Shown here piece after piece: positions 10,189 to 21,013 of a stretch of 60,596 bases of DNA. Position 1 is the stretch's first letter; each line of letters opens with the position of its first letter. Under the pieces are notes generated by a model. That model saw only the letters and a program-made list of their open reading frames with translations, was not told the DNA's origin and made no database searches. Made by a program: the position numbers and the translations under genes. Origin of the DNA: Asaia bogorensis (lineage in GTDB: Bacteria > Pseudomonadota > Alphaproteobacteria > Reyranellales > Reyranellaceae); the NCBI GenBank assembly GCA_945889625.1, contig CAMDCE010000030.1, positions 1 through 60,596 of the forward strand, given 5' to 3'.

Positions 10189-11718
10189 GTGACACCGGGC
10201 GCGCGGGTGGCCGCCACCATTGAGCTGCTGGACGAGATCACGGGCCACTCCGAGCGGCCGGCCGATCTCGTTGCCAACGCCTATTTTCGCTCGAGGCGCT
10301 TCATCGGCAGCGGCGACCGCCGGGCCGTGTCCGACCGCGTCTGGAGCATCCTGCGGCGCTACGGCCAGCTCGCCTGGTGGCTCGACAGGGCGCGGCACTC
10401 GAGCCGCGCCGCACGCGCCATCGTTTCGGCCGACCTGATGCTGGTCGAAGGCATGAACCTCGAGCAGGTCGGCGCCATGTTCGACGGCGGCCGCTACCGG
10501 CCGGCGCCGCTCGACGAGGCCGAGTTCCGCGCGCTGCGCCAGATGGAAGGCCATTCGCTGCCCCATCCCGAGCAGCCGGACTGGGTGCGGCTGAACGTCC
10601 AGGAGTGGGTGGCGCCGCATCTCATGGAAGCCTACGGCGACGCCTGGGGCCGCGAGATCGCCGCGCTGGAAAATCCGCCGCCGGTCGACCTGCGCGTCAA
10701 TCGCCTGAAGGCTACGGTCGAGCAGGCCAAGGCAGCCCTTCAGCGCGAGGGCATCGACACCGAGGCCATGCGCTATGCGCCCAATGGCTTGCGGCTGAAG
10801 CGCCGCCTGTCGGTCGTGTCCGGCGCCGCCTTCCGGGACGGGCTGGTCGAGATCCAGGACGAGGGCTCGCAGCTTGTGGCCGCGCTGGTCGACGGCAAGC
10901 CGGGCATGCAGATCGCCGACTAGTGCGCCGGCGCCGGCGGCAAGACTCTGGCGATCGCCGCCGGCATGAACAACAAGGGCCGCGTCGTGGCCATGGATGT
11001 GTACGAGAACCGCCTCGAGCGCTCGGCACTGCGCCTGCGCCGCGCCGGGGCGCACAATGTCGAGCGCCGCGCGCTACCAAGCAAAGATGGCTCCGCCGAC
11101 AACGCCAAGTGGCTGAAGCGCCAGAGGGGCGCCTTCGACCGCGTGCTGGTCGATGCGCCCTGTACCGGCACCGGCACCTGGCGGCGCAATCCCGACGGCC
11201 GCTGGACGCTCAAGCCCGAGGATCTCGCCGAGCTGGTCCCCAAGCAGGCCGCCATCCTCGATGCCGCGGCGCGCCTGGTGAAGCCGGGCGGCGGGTTGAT
11301 CTACGCCACCTGCTCGGTGCTGCCACCGGAGAACGAGCGGCAGATCGAGGCCTTCCTCGAACGCCACCCCGAGTTCGCCATCGTGCCGGTGGCCGAGCTG
11401 TGGCGCGACGTGATCGCCAGCGAACCACCTCAGCAAATTGCAGAAAGTCCCTATCTCCGCCTGTCGCCTCTGAAGCACGGCACCGACGGCTTCTTTGCCG
11501 CCGCCCTGGTGCGACGCGCCATGACCCCCTCCGTCGCGGATTACCGCGCCACCTCCCCCGCAGACGGGGGAGGAATTCATGACCCTCCCCCGTCTGCGGG
11601 GGAGGTGGCGCCGTCATACGGCGACGGAGGGGGTCAAGGGTCGGAGCTTCCGACCCCCTCCGTCGCGGATTACCGCGACACCTCCCCCGAAGACGGGGGA
11701 GGGAGAAGAGACTCGTGA
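10189..11718 (+). pseudogene. RsmB/NOP-family 16S rRNA m5C methyltransferase, interrupted by an amber codon
   Basis: Two pieces in the same frame make one SAM-dependent RNA methyltransferase. The N-terminal part ends at TAG (10921-10923) within motif I, which reads IAD-stop-CAGAGGKT. The downstream part continues with VLVDAPCTGTGTWRRNPD (catalytic Cys region) and YATCSVLPPENERQ (second Cys). GTG at 10189 gives the usual start (TPGARVAATIELLDEI). Family members have Tyr, Phe, Leu or Trp at the stop position, so one substitution explains it. Without readthrough the product lacks both the SAM site and the cysteines. After FAAALVRR the frame runs through a palindromic repeat, adding about 65 low-complexity residues, and ends at TGA 11716-11718, overlapping the next gene's GTG by 4 bases. 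A sequencing error at the TAG is possible. Confidence 0.85.
11522..11703. repeat. Palindromic repeat family A, copy 4 (three half-units)
   Basis: Three half-units with the TGACCCCCTCCGTCGCG / CGACGGAGGGGGTC ends and CCTCCCCCG / CGGGGGAGG hairpins. The rsmB-type frame reads through it, because its phase avoids the TGA contained in the repeat end. Confidence 0.9.
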
Positions 11719-12281
11719 TTACGGTCCGCCGCGCCACCCGCAGCGATTCGGCGGCGATCGGCCGGATCCATGTCGAGACCTGGCAGGCGGCCTATGCCGG
11801 CCTGCTGCCCGACTCGATGCTGGCGGCGATGTCGGACGTGCGCCAGTCGGCCTGGTGGTCGCGGGCGCTCAGCGACGCCAACGAGGCGCGCGGCATCTTC
11901 GTGGCCGACGACGAGGAGATGGGCGTCGTGGGCTTCGGCAGCTGCGGGCCGGTGCGCGATCCGCCCGAGGGCTTGAACGGCACCGAGGTGCGGGTGGGCG
12001 AGGTCTACACGCTCTATGTCGAGCCCGACTTCCAGAACCAGGGGCTCGGCCGGCGTATCCTCGATGCGCTGTTCCGCCAGCTCAAGGCCGACGGCTGCGA
12101 CACCGTCGTGCTGTGGATGCTCGCCGCCAATCCGACGCGGTTCTTCTACGAAGGCCTGGGTGGCGCCCATGTCGGCGAGCGCATCGACACCATGGCCGGC
12201 AAGGACGTCGAGGAGATCGCCTACGCCTGGCGCGACCTCGACGCGCCACTGGTGCGAAGACGGCTCGCGCCGGACGACTAG
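11715..12281 (+). CDS. GNAT family N-acetyltransferase
   Basis: Protein of 188 aa that should transfer an acetyl group from acetyl-CoA to an amine. It starts with the typical ITVRRATRSDSAAIGRIHVETW strand-helix (partly quoted), has VGEVYTLYVEPDFQNQGLG with the pyrophosphate-binding Q-x-x-G-x-G of motif A (about residues 94-112), and ends with motif B around NPTRFFYEGLGGAHVGE. The substrate is unknown; RimI-like protein acetylation or small-molecule acetylation are both possible. The GTG start overlaps the stop of the broken methyltransferase frame. The last 80 bases of the gene are duplicated beyond katG (14704-14783). Confidence 0.88.
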   Translation: MITVRRATRSDSAAIGRIHVETWQAAYAGLLPDSMLAAMSDVRQSAWWSRALSDANEARGIFVADDEEMGVVGFGSCGPVRDPPEGLNGTEVRVGEVYTLYVEPDFQNQGLGRRILDALFRQLKADGCDTVVLWMLAANPTRFFYEGLGGAHVGERIDTMAGKDVEEIAYAWRDLDAPLVRRRLAPDD

Positions 12282-12298
12282 GGCGACGCAACCAGCAA

Positions 12299-12314
12299 CC
12301 TCACCCTGAGGAGG
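12299..12314. repeat. Truncated copy of repeat family C
   Basis: CCTCACCCTGAGGAGG matches the first bases of the longer elements at 29105 and 29841, but the rest of the element is absent. Confidence 0.5.
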
Positions 12315-12347
12315 CGGACAGACGCCAAATCTGTCACCGCATGCGGA

Positions 12348-14609
<2,262 letters not shown>

Positions 14610-14620
14610 GACGACGCATG

Positions 14621-14691
14621 CCTCCCCAAGTGAAGCTTGGGGAGGTGCCCGCGAAAGCGCCTGTGAAGGCGCTGAAGCGGGCGGAGGGGTC
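14621..14691. repeat. Palindromic repeat family B, half-element
   Basis: CCTCCCCAAGTGAAGCTTGGGGAGG forms a hairpin (partly quoted), followed by GTGCCCGCG and CGGGCGGAGGGGTCA. It resembles family A in architecture but not in sequence. A complete inverted pair is at 32803-32948. It lies directly after katG and ends at the ATG of the GNAT remnant. Confidence 0.75.
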
Positions 14692-14799
14692 ATGAGCAGC
14701 AGTGCCGGCAAGGACGTCGAGGAGATCGCCTACGCCTGGCGCGACCTCGACGCGCCGCTGGTGCGAAGACGGCTGGCGCCGGATTGGACAACGCACTGA
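14692..14799 (+). pseudogene. Duplicated 3' fragment of the GNAT gene
   Basis: A 35-codon frame whose residues 5-31 (AGKDVEEIAYAWRDLDAPLV and onward) repeat the C-terminus of the GNAT protein encoded at 11715-12281. At the DNA level 14704-14783 and 12195-12274 match at 78 of 80 positions. The rest of the gene is absent, so this is a remnant and not a working acetyltransferase. Its stop TGA is the first trinucleotide of the repeat that follows. Confidence 0.85.
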
Positions 14800-14940
14800 C
14801 CCCCTCCGTCGCGGATTACCGCGACACCCGCGCGATTTGGCCTGCGGCCAAACGCTAGCCCGAAGACGGGGGAGGGATTCATGATCCTCCCCCGTCTTCG
14901 GGGGAGGTGTCGGCGTTTTACGCCGACGGAGGGGGTCGGG
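14797..14940. repeat. Palindromic repeat family A, copy 5, with a nested insertion
   Basis: An inverted pair of half-units. The left one is interrupted after CGCGACACC by about 30 bases containing the hairpin TTTGGCC-TGC-GGCCAAA (14836-14852), which replaces the usual TCC of the C-run. The nested palindrome may be another small repeat that inserted into this one. Confidence 0.85.
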
Positions 14941-14988
14941 GACTGTCATCCACATTGCGTGGCGACCGCGAGGCCCTTATATCCCCCC

Positions 14989-16554
14989 ATGGCCGCCTCC
15001 TCTAAATCAGACCGCCTGCTGATCGTCGATTTCGGTTCCCAAGTCACCCAACTGATTGCCCGGCGCGTGCGTGAGGCCGGGGTGTACTGCGAAATCCACC
15101 CGTTCCAGTCGGTCGACGCCGCCAAAATCAAGTCTTTCGATCCCAAAGGCATCATCCTGTCCGGCGGGCCGGCCTCGGTGATCGAGGGCGAGGCGCCGTC
15201 GGCCAATCCCGCCATTTTCACCGCCAAGGTGCCGGTGCTGGGCATCTGCTACGGCGAGCAGACCATGGCCCAGCAGCTCGGCGGCAAGGTCGAGTCGGGC
15301 CATCACCGCGAATTCGGCCGCGCCCATGTCGACGTCAAGGCCGCCAACAGGCTGTTCGACGGCGTGTGGAAGCCGGGCGACCGCAAGCAGGTCTGGATGA
15401 GCCATGGCGATCGCGTCACCGAGCTGCCGCCGGGATTCTCCGTCGTCGCCACCAGCGAGAACGCGCCCTTCGCCGCCATCGCCGACGAGAAGCGCGGCTA
15501 CTACGCCGTCCAGTTCCATCCCGAGGTCATGCACACGCCCGACGGCGCCAAGCTGTTGCGCAACTTTGCGCTCAAGATCGCGGGCTGCGATGGCGACTGG
15601 ACCATGGCCGCCTTCAAGGAGCGCGCCATCGCCCAGGTCCGCGCCCAGGTGGGCAAGGGCCGCGTGATCTGCGGGCTGAGCGGCGGCGTCGATTCATCCG
15701 TCGTGGCGGTGCTGCTGCACGAGGCGATCGGCGAGCAGCTGCAGTGTGTGTTCGTCGACCACGGCCTGCTCCGCAAGGACGAGGGCGCCCAGGTCGTGAA
15801 GTTGTTCCGCGACTCCTACAACATCCCGCTGATCCATGCCGACGCCTCGGAGCTGTTCCTGAAGGCACTGGCCGGCGTCACCGATCCCGAGACCAAGCGC
15901 AAGACCATCGGCGGCCTGTTCATCGACGTCTTCGAGAAAGAGGCGAAGAAGATCGGCGGTGCTCAGTTCCTGGCGCAAGGCACGCTCTATCCCGACGTGA
16001 TCGAATCGGTGTCCTTCACTGGCGGCCCGTCGGTCACCATCAAGAGCCACCACAATGTCGGCGGACTTCCGGCGCGCATGAACATGAAGCTGGTCGAGCC
16101 CCTGCGCGAGCTGTTCAAGGACGAGGTGCGCGCCCTCGGCCGCGAGCTTGGCCTGCCGCCCGACCTGGTGAACCGCCATCCGTTCCCCGGTCCGGGCCTG
16201 GCCATCCGCATCCCCGGCGACATCACGCGGGAGAAGCTCGACCTGCTGCGCGAGGTCGACGCCGTCTATCTCGACGAGATCCGCAAGGCCGGCCTCTACG
16301 ACGAGATCTGGCAGGCCTTCGCCGTGCTGCTGCCGGTGCGCACCGTGGGCGTGATGGGCGACGGCCGCACCTACGACCAGGCCTGTGCGCTGCGCGCCGT
16401 CACCTCGACCGACGGCATGACCGCCGACTACTATCCCTTCGAGCACGAATTTCTCGGCCGCGTCGCCGCCCGCATCATCAACGAATGCCGCGGCATCAAC
16501 CGCGTGACCTACGACATCACGTCAAAGCCGCCGGGGACGATTGAGTGGGAGTAA
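14989..16554 (+). CDS. guaA: GMP synthase (glutamine-hydrolysing)
   Basis: Protein of 521 aa that converts XMP to GMP using ATP and glutamine. The N-terminal class I glutamine amidotransferase has the nucleophile C87 in LGICYGEQ and the His-Glu pair in [10 protein letters not shown]. The ATP pyrophosphatase P-loop is [10 protein letters not shown]. The C-terminal dimerisation domain ends in the family's usual [12 protein letters not shown] 14989 is used because the longer frame runs into the upstream repeat. The 3' end of guaA is a known integration hotspot for genomic islands, and the AT-richer block starts right after this stop. Confidence 0.97.
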   Translation: MAASSKSDRLLIVDFGSQVTQLIARRVREAGVYCEIHPFQSVDAAKIKSFDPKGIILSGGPASVIEGEAPSANPAIFTAKVPVLGICYGEQTMAQQLGGKVESGHHREFGRAHVDVKAANRLFDGVWKPGDRKQVWMSHGDRVTELPPGFSVVATSENAPFAAIADEKRGYYAVQFHPEVMHTPDGAKLLRNFALKIAGCDGDWTMAAFKERAIAQVRAQVGKGRVICGLSGGVDSSVVAVLLHEAIGEQLQCVFVDHGLLRKDEGAQVVKLFRDSYNIPLIHADASELFLKALAGVTDPETKRKTIGGLFIDVFEKEAKKIGGAQFLAQGTLYPDVIESVSFTGGPSVTIKSHHNVGGLPARMNMKLVEPLRELFKDEVRALGRELGLPPDLVNRHPFPGPGLAIRIPGDITREKLDLLREVDAVYLDEIRKAGLYDEIWQAFAVLLPVRTVGVMGDGRTYDQACALRAVTSTDGMTADYYPFEHEFLGRVAARIINECRGINRVTYDITSKPPGTIEWE

Positions 16555-16606
16555 GGGGCCATCAGCATTGGTGTCTAGCGACACCACTAAGTAACTGGTG
16601 ATCGCC

Positions 16607-18799
16607 ATGTCTTCGGGGGCGGTGAAGGGCGATCGGGCACTTCGCGCTGGCGATGAGGACAAGCTTGGCTTTCGAGAAGTCGCCGCGAGAATTGCAGCTT
16701 CTCTGGTAGATCGTGCATCCGAAGATGGCCTAGTTGTGGGTATCGAAGGTGCGTGGGGCTCAGGCAAGTCGAGCCTACTGTTTCTCATAGAAGATGAGTT
16801 AACAAAGCTTCCGAAGGAGCAACGCCCCTCAGTCGTCAATTTTCGTCCTTGGCTTCTAGGCAATCGCGACGCTCTCCTTGCGAACCTGTTTGCGTCCCTG
16901 AGGAAAGAGATTGATCGAGTGGCGTTGGAGGCCGGGGATGCATCGCCGGCTACTGTGAGCAAGGCGAAAGACGCAGCCGAAGCCCTACGGAAATTTGTGT
17001 CAGGTCTTAGTAAGGCCGGCGATGCACTTGAGGTTGCCGGAGATGCGACCGGCATCTCATCAGTGAAATGGTTGGGCCGTGGATTGAAAGGACTTGGCGC
17101 CCTGACGAATGACAAAGCCGTCGATCCGCCGCTCAGCGAACTGAAGGATAAACTGACTAAATCTCTTAGCGATCTTGGACATCGCTTCATCATTACTATC
17201 GACGATGTCGATCGGCTTGAACCACGGGAGGTCGTCGAAGTCTTGAGACTGGCGCGCTCTGTCGCTGATTTTCCAAATGTGATCTATTTGCTTTGCTACG
17301 ATAATGGAATCTTGTCTCACAGCATCGAGGTGGCGACGAAAGTCGAGAGCGGACGTGCTTATCTCGAGAAAATCGTCCAACTGACGGTAATGGTTCCGCA
17401 GCCTGAGCCATTTCAACTGCGCAAGTGGTTTGGTGACGAACTACACGATGTCGCGTCTACTAAGAGCGATGACGAGTTGTCTCGGCTGAAATCAGTAGTC
17501 GACTACGAAGGTGGGCGACAACTGAAGTCACCGCGTGCAGTCGTGAGAGCGCTCGATTCAATCCGATTCTTCTGGCCTCCTTTGCGAGATGCGCAAGCTG
17601 ATTTGGCAGACTTGGTTTGGTTGCAGCTCATTAAAGATGGCAATCCGCGCCTGTACCGGTGGATTGAAGGCTACTGTGCCACCGCAGCACTGCTCGCCCT
17701 CGGCACGGCAAGAGTGGAGGATGTTGAGCGAGCGAAGACCTTAACTGACCTTCTTGAAAGCGTCGGCGGCGGTCATTTTGACGACCTCATGTACCGATAC
17801 TACTTCGCGGAGCAACTTCCGGGTTTTGAAGTCGACTATTCGAACGACGGCGGGCGTTTCAAATTGTTCCAGCAAGTAGGCGAAGAGAAGCGCAATGCGG
17901 CGATTGGAAGTCGGAGACTTGCAAGCCCTGACCACTACCGACTCTATTTCGCTCTTGCCGGTCCGTCACATGCCCTAACTCAAGCCAATTTCAACGCCAT
18001 GTGGTCTGCTGCGGATACAGGGGCTGGCGAAGTTGAAGATCTGCTTTTGCGCTGGCACGGGGAAGGCGGAGCCGGTTCTCTCAGTAAAGCCGACATCTTT
18101 CTCGAAAGGCTTTTTAACAGAAATCGAGATTTGCTGACTCAGCGGCAATGCCAAGCATTTCTCGTCGCGTTTTCGAACGTGATGGATCGGGCCTATCACG
18201 TGCGATCGTTTGATATCTCTTGGGTAGCCTCTCTTTGGGATAGAGCTGAGCGCTTGGTGCGGATCCTGCTATCACGGCTCGGCACCGATGAAAGACGATC
18301 GACATTGGACGCAATGTTTCGTGAGGGAAGCGCTATCAGCTGGCTGACCGAGCTCTTTCGGCGTGAGACATTTGCGCATGGACGCTATGGATCTCGTCAA
18401 CGCCCCGAAGAGGACTGGTTCATAACGGATCCGGAACTAGATCGTGTTACAGCGATAATGCTTGCTCGCTATCGATCAATGTCGGCGACGCAAGTCCTTG
18501 CCGTGATTAGCCCTCTTAATCTGCTCTTTGCATGGCAACAGGGTGGTGACGAAACTGCTCCGAGAATACTTATGGAAAGCCACATAGTGACAGATGAAGG
18601 ACTGCTCGAGGTTCTCGAACGTCTCGCAAGCACCGTTACAAGTAGCAATAGGGGAGCATACCAGGCGTTGAAGCAGAGGGACTTGGCACCATTTCTTGAC
18701 TATGGCGCCGCGCGGGATCGGATCGAGAAAATCGGCGGGACGCTAACGGAGCGGGCACAAAATCTCGCCGGGGCGTTTAAGGACGGAGAAAAATACTAA
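16607..18799 (+). CDS. KAP family P-loop NTPase
   Basis: Protein of 730 aa. The Walker A motif is GAWGSGKSS (K54, S55) and the Walker B is IITIDDVDRLEP (D199, D200), in the arrangement of the KAP (Kidins220/ARMS, PifA) NTPase class. Conserved family segments include SVVNFRPWLLGNRD after Walker A and NVIYLLCYDN after Walker B. The region between about residues 125 and 170 is rich in Ala and Gly, where other KAP proteins have membrane helices, but here it is only weakly hydrophobic. PifA, a family member, mediates phage exclusion, so a defence role is plausible but not shown. ATG 16607 is preferred to GTG 16598; neither has a strong ribosome-binding site. Base composition is AT-richer than in neighbouring genes, indicating transfer. 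Confidence 0.8.
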   Translation: MSSGAVKGDRALRAGDEDKLGFREVAARIAASLVDRASEDGLVVGIEGAWGSGKSSLLFLIEDELTKLPKEQRPSVVNFRPWLLGNRDALLANLFASLRKEIDRVALEAGDASPATVSKAKDAAEALRKFVSGLSKAGDALEVAGDATGISSVKWLGRGLKGLGALTNDKAVDPPLSELKDKLTKSLSDLGHRFIITIDDVDRLEPREVVEVLRLARSVADFPNVIYLLCYDNGILSHSIEVATKVESGRAYLEKIVQLTVMVPQPEPFQLRKWFGDELHDVASTKSDDELSRLKSVVDYEGGRQLKSPRAVVRALDSIRFFWPPLRDAQADLADLVWLQLIKDGNPRLYRWIEGYCATAALLALGTARVEDVERAKTLTDLLESVGGGHFDDLMYRYYFAEQLPGFEVDYSNDGGRFKLFQQVGEEKRNAAIGSRRLASPDHYRLYFALAGPSHALTQANFNAMWSAADTGAGEVEDLLLRWHGEGGAGSLSKADIFLERLFNRNRDLLTQRQCQAFLVAFSNVMDRAYHVRSFDISWVASLWDRAERLVRILLSRLGTDERRSTLDAMFREGSAISWLTELFRRETFAHGRYGSRQRPEEDWFITDPELDRVTAIMLARYRSMSATQVLAVISPLNLLFAWQQGGDETAPRILMESHIVTDEGLLEVLERLASTVTSSNRGAYQALKQRDLAPFLDYGAARDRIEKIGGTLTERAQNLAGAFKDGEKY

Positions 18800-18807
18800 G
18801 ATATCGC

Positions 18808-18834
18808 CGGCCAACCTTACGTTGGTCGCTTTTG
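18808..18834 (+). terminator. Possible terminator between convergent genes
   Basis: CGGCCAAC pairs with GTTGGTCG (one G-U) around the loop CTTAC, then CTTTTG follows. It lies just after the KAP NTPase stop codon. The T-tract is short. Confidence 0.35.
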
Positions 18835-18866
18835 CTCAATAATTCCAAGAAGGATATTCCGTGAGG

Positions 18867-19748
18867 CTACAGCACTGCGCCCATTCTATCGCGACGCTGC
18901 TGGTTCCGACGTGAGAGGCGAAAGCTCTTCTGGGCGTATTCAATCGTCGTGCGCCCATACACTCGCTCGTAGGCGCGATTGAACACTGACTCATTGATGA
19001 GACGGGCGAGCTTCATCGACGGCGTAGCAGCCATCTTGTCTGCGAGGTCAGTGTTCTTTGCAGCGATGAACACCGTCCTAGGCGATAGCGTCATCATCAT
19101 CGTGAACTTGCGATGCTGCGGATTCTCCAAGTACCAGAGCGGCCTGTCGCAAGTTAGGAGCTCCTTGTGGCGGGAGCGGACCTTGTGCACCGTCCAGTCC
19201 ATATCCATGAACTGTTGGATCAAGTCGTCCCGGGTGACGAACTTGAGGAGCATCCGCAGATGGAAGTTGGCGATCTGATCGGGAAAGTTCCGTTCTGTCC
19301 ATTCGAGGAGGGTAAATGGCGGTTTGTAGCCGAGAGCTTTCTCTAATTCCTCCGGGGCGGTGTTGCGAAGGTTGGCGCGCACGGACTCTGGCAGAGTCGC
19401 CTTGAAGTGGGCAATCTTGTCGGGCGTTCGGGCGTTTGCCGCGGCAAGGAACATCGCCCAGTCCATCCGCTCCTCGACGGTGAAGGTGAAACGTTCTTGG
19501 CGCGTGAGCCGTGCGTGGATGATCGCCGCCTTGCTGTCTAGGACCTGGAAGAAGCCTGTCTCGACCTTGTGCTTCTCTTCGGGCGGCACATGCTCTCGTG
19601 CGTAGAGGTCGGGCTCAAATCCAGTGCCTTTGGTCGATGGAATGCGGCCAAAGACTGCGCGGTCTTTAATCCAGCGGTAGTTCGGCACTCGGCCGTCCGG
19701 TTCGGCCCATTGTTTCAAGTAGAACTGCGGAACGTAGTGGTGATCCAC
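18867..19748 (-). CDS. DUF4238 domain-containing protein
   Basis: Protein of 293 aa. The N-terminal motif HHYVPQFYLKQWAEPDGRV is the signature of DUF4238, followed by YxREHVPPEEKHKVETGFF and, in the centre, FAAANARTPDKI and the segment LLTCDRPLWYL. DUF4238 has no established biochemistry; members often occur in variable regions and near defence genes. The start is a GTG (there is no suitable ATG upstream of HHYVPQF). It is convergent with the KAP gene and divergent from the nucleotidyltransferase gene, so all three have separate transcripts. Confidence 0.85.
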   Translation of the reverse strand: MDHHYVPQFYLKQWAEPDGRVPNYRWIKDRAVFGRIPSTKGTGFEPDLYAREHVPPEEKHKVETGFFQVLDSKAAIIHARLTRQERFTFTVEERMDWAMFLAAANARTPDKIAHFKATLPESVRANLRNTAPEELEKALGYKPPFTLLEWTERNFPDQIANFHLRMLLKFVTRDDLIQQFMDMDWTVHKVRSRHKELLTCDRPLWYLENPQHRKFTMMMTLSPRTVFIAAKNTDLADKMAATPSMKLARLINESVFNRAYERVYGRTTIEYAQKSFRLSRRNQQRRDRMGAVL

Positions 19749-19921
19749 GGGTTTTCACTGCTTCCTCTTACGAACAGCTTTGATCTTTGCACTAAGGGGC
19801 CCAGATGATGCTCCTTACGCTGAGCGTGTATGAGAATTGTATTGTGCTCTTTTCTCTATCGATGACAACATAGCCAAAGCGTCCGAAGGTGAGATTGTTC
19901 CGTGACTGCCTCCAAGTTCTT

Positions 19922-20905
19922 ATGAAGCAATATATCAACTATGATCTTAAGAGACTCCTAAGTGATCTTGTCGGTCAAGAACTGGCGATCACAGAACTCT
20001 ATGTCTTTGGATCTCGAGCTTATGGAACAGGTAGTCCTAGATCTGATTGCGATGTCCTCGTACGTGCCCTTCCTCAAGCAGACATTAAGAGTAGCAGCCT
20101 AAGAGAATTTGCGTCCGCAAGATGTCCCGCGCTTGACCTATTTTTGTGTACGGAGGCAAGGGCGGTAAGTGCGGCAAACGATAGCTTTGTCTACGCAACG
20201 AGTTTTGAAGAGTTAGTTCTTAAGCTGGATGCGGTGAAACTTTGGAGTCGAGAAGCTGGATTTGAAAATTTTTCGTTCCCGATTTCAGGAGATTGGACAT
20301 TCCGAACATCGGCGTTGGTCGATTTTGTGCCGACGGGACTGCCGGACGGTCCGGTGGTCGACCTAGCTTGGCAACAGAAATTCAAGCGCATCGAGAGTCT
20401 TGGTCTTCCGACCGAACCGTACATCGGGGATTCTCTAGCAAAGGCAGCAATTTACTTAGCTGATATCGCGCGGCGGATGATTTTCCGTGGCGATCAGCTA
20501 GGTCAGCGCGGTGTCGCGAAAGGTGGTTGGACTGTAAAACTATCGTCGGAGTACGATTGTCAGGATTTGTTTTTCACGGTGGTCAAGCCTTGGCTGCCGG
20601 GCATCGGGCGAGAGCAGGTGACGATTCGGTACGACGATCAAAAAAAGTCCGCGGACTTCGATCTGTTTGAGGGCCGTTTGATCGTTGAGATGAAGTTTGT
20701 CGATAGCACCGGGAAAAAGGCTGAAGTCGTTAAGACGCTTGATGGCCTTTCAAGATTTTACTCACGAAATGCGAATGTAGGAATTTTGCTGTTTGTAATC
20801 TTTGTGAAGCTCGGCATTGAACTAGATGACGCCAAATGGGTGTCAGACTATTCCTTCAAGACAACCTCTCCGCAGGTCTACACTGTAGTCATTCGCATTC
20901 CTTGA
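19922..20905 (+). CDS. Nucleotidyltransferase with a C-terminal PD-(D/E)XK-like domain
   Basis: Protein of 327 aa with two apparent domains. The N-terminus is a minimal nucleotidyltransferase: YVFGSRAYGTGSPRSDCDVLV gives G30-S31 and the D42-x-D44 pair, and LDLFLC supplies a third acidic residue (D72). The C-terminal part, from about residue 205, has YDCQDLFFTVVKPWLPGI followed by ADFDLFEGRLIVEMKFV, where D245/D247, E256 and K258 fit the D...ExK signature of PD-(D/E)XK nucleases, and then a helix and a hydrophobic strand. I infer a transferase-nuclease fusion; the second domain is a motif-level call. ATG 19922 is chosen, with GTG 19889 as the alternative. This is the most AT-rich gene in the window, which suggests recent transfer. 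Confidence 0.7.
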   Translation: MKQYINYDLKRLLSDLVGQELAITELYVFGSRAYGTGSPRSDCDVLVRALPQADIKSSSLREFASARCPALDLFLCTEARAVSAANDSFVYATSFEELVLKLDAVKLWSREAGFENFSFPISGDWTFRTSALVDFVPTGLPDGPVVDLAWQQKFKRIESLGLPTEPYIGDSLAKAAIYLADIARRMIFRGDQLGQRGVAKGGWTVKLSSEYDCQDLFFTVVKPWLPGIGREQVTIRYDDQKKSADFDLFEGRLIVEMKFVDSTGKKAEVVKTLDGLSRFYSRNANVGILLFVIFVKLGIELDDAKWVSDYSFKTTSPQVYTVVIRIP

Positions 20906-20912
20906 ATCTCAA

Positions 20913-20933
20913 CCGCCCGGCACGATCGGGCGG
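20913..20933. repeat. Hairpin at the right edge of the AT-rich block
   Basis: CCGCCCG and CGGGCGG pair around GCACGAT. No T-run follows on either strand. It marks the point where base composition returns to that of the surrounding genes. Confidence 0.4.
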
Positions 20934-21013
20934 GCGTGGAGAGGACAATCAGCCGCAACATTGTGGTTTGACTGTGGCTTGCATCGCCGGCTCTTTCCAG
21001 CCAGCACAGCCCC

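Noticed and set aside
20913..20950. Partial match of the island's right edge to the guaA end (ACGATCGGGCGGGCGT)
   Set aside because: Only about 12 of 16 bases match, and the sequence is explained by a GC hairpin. The match at 29797 is much better.
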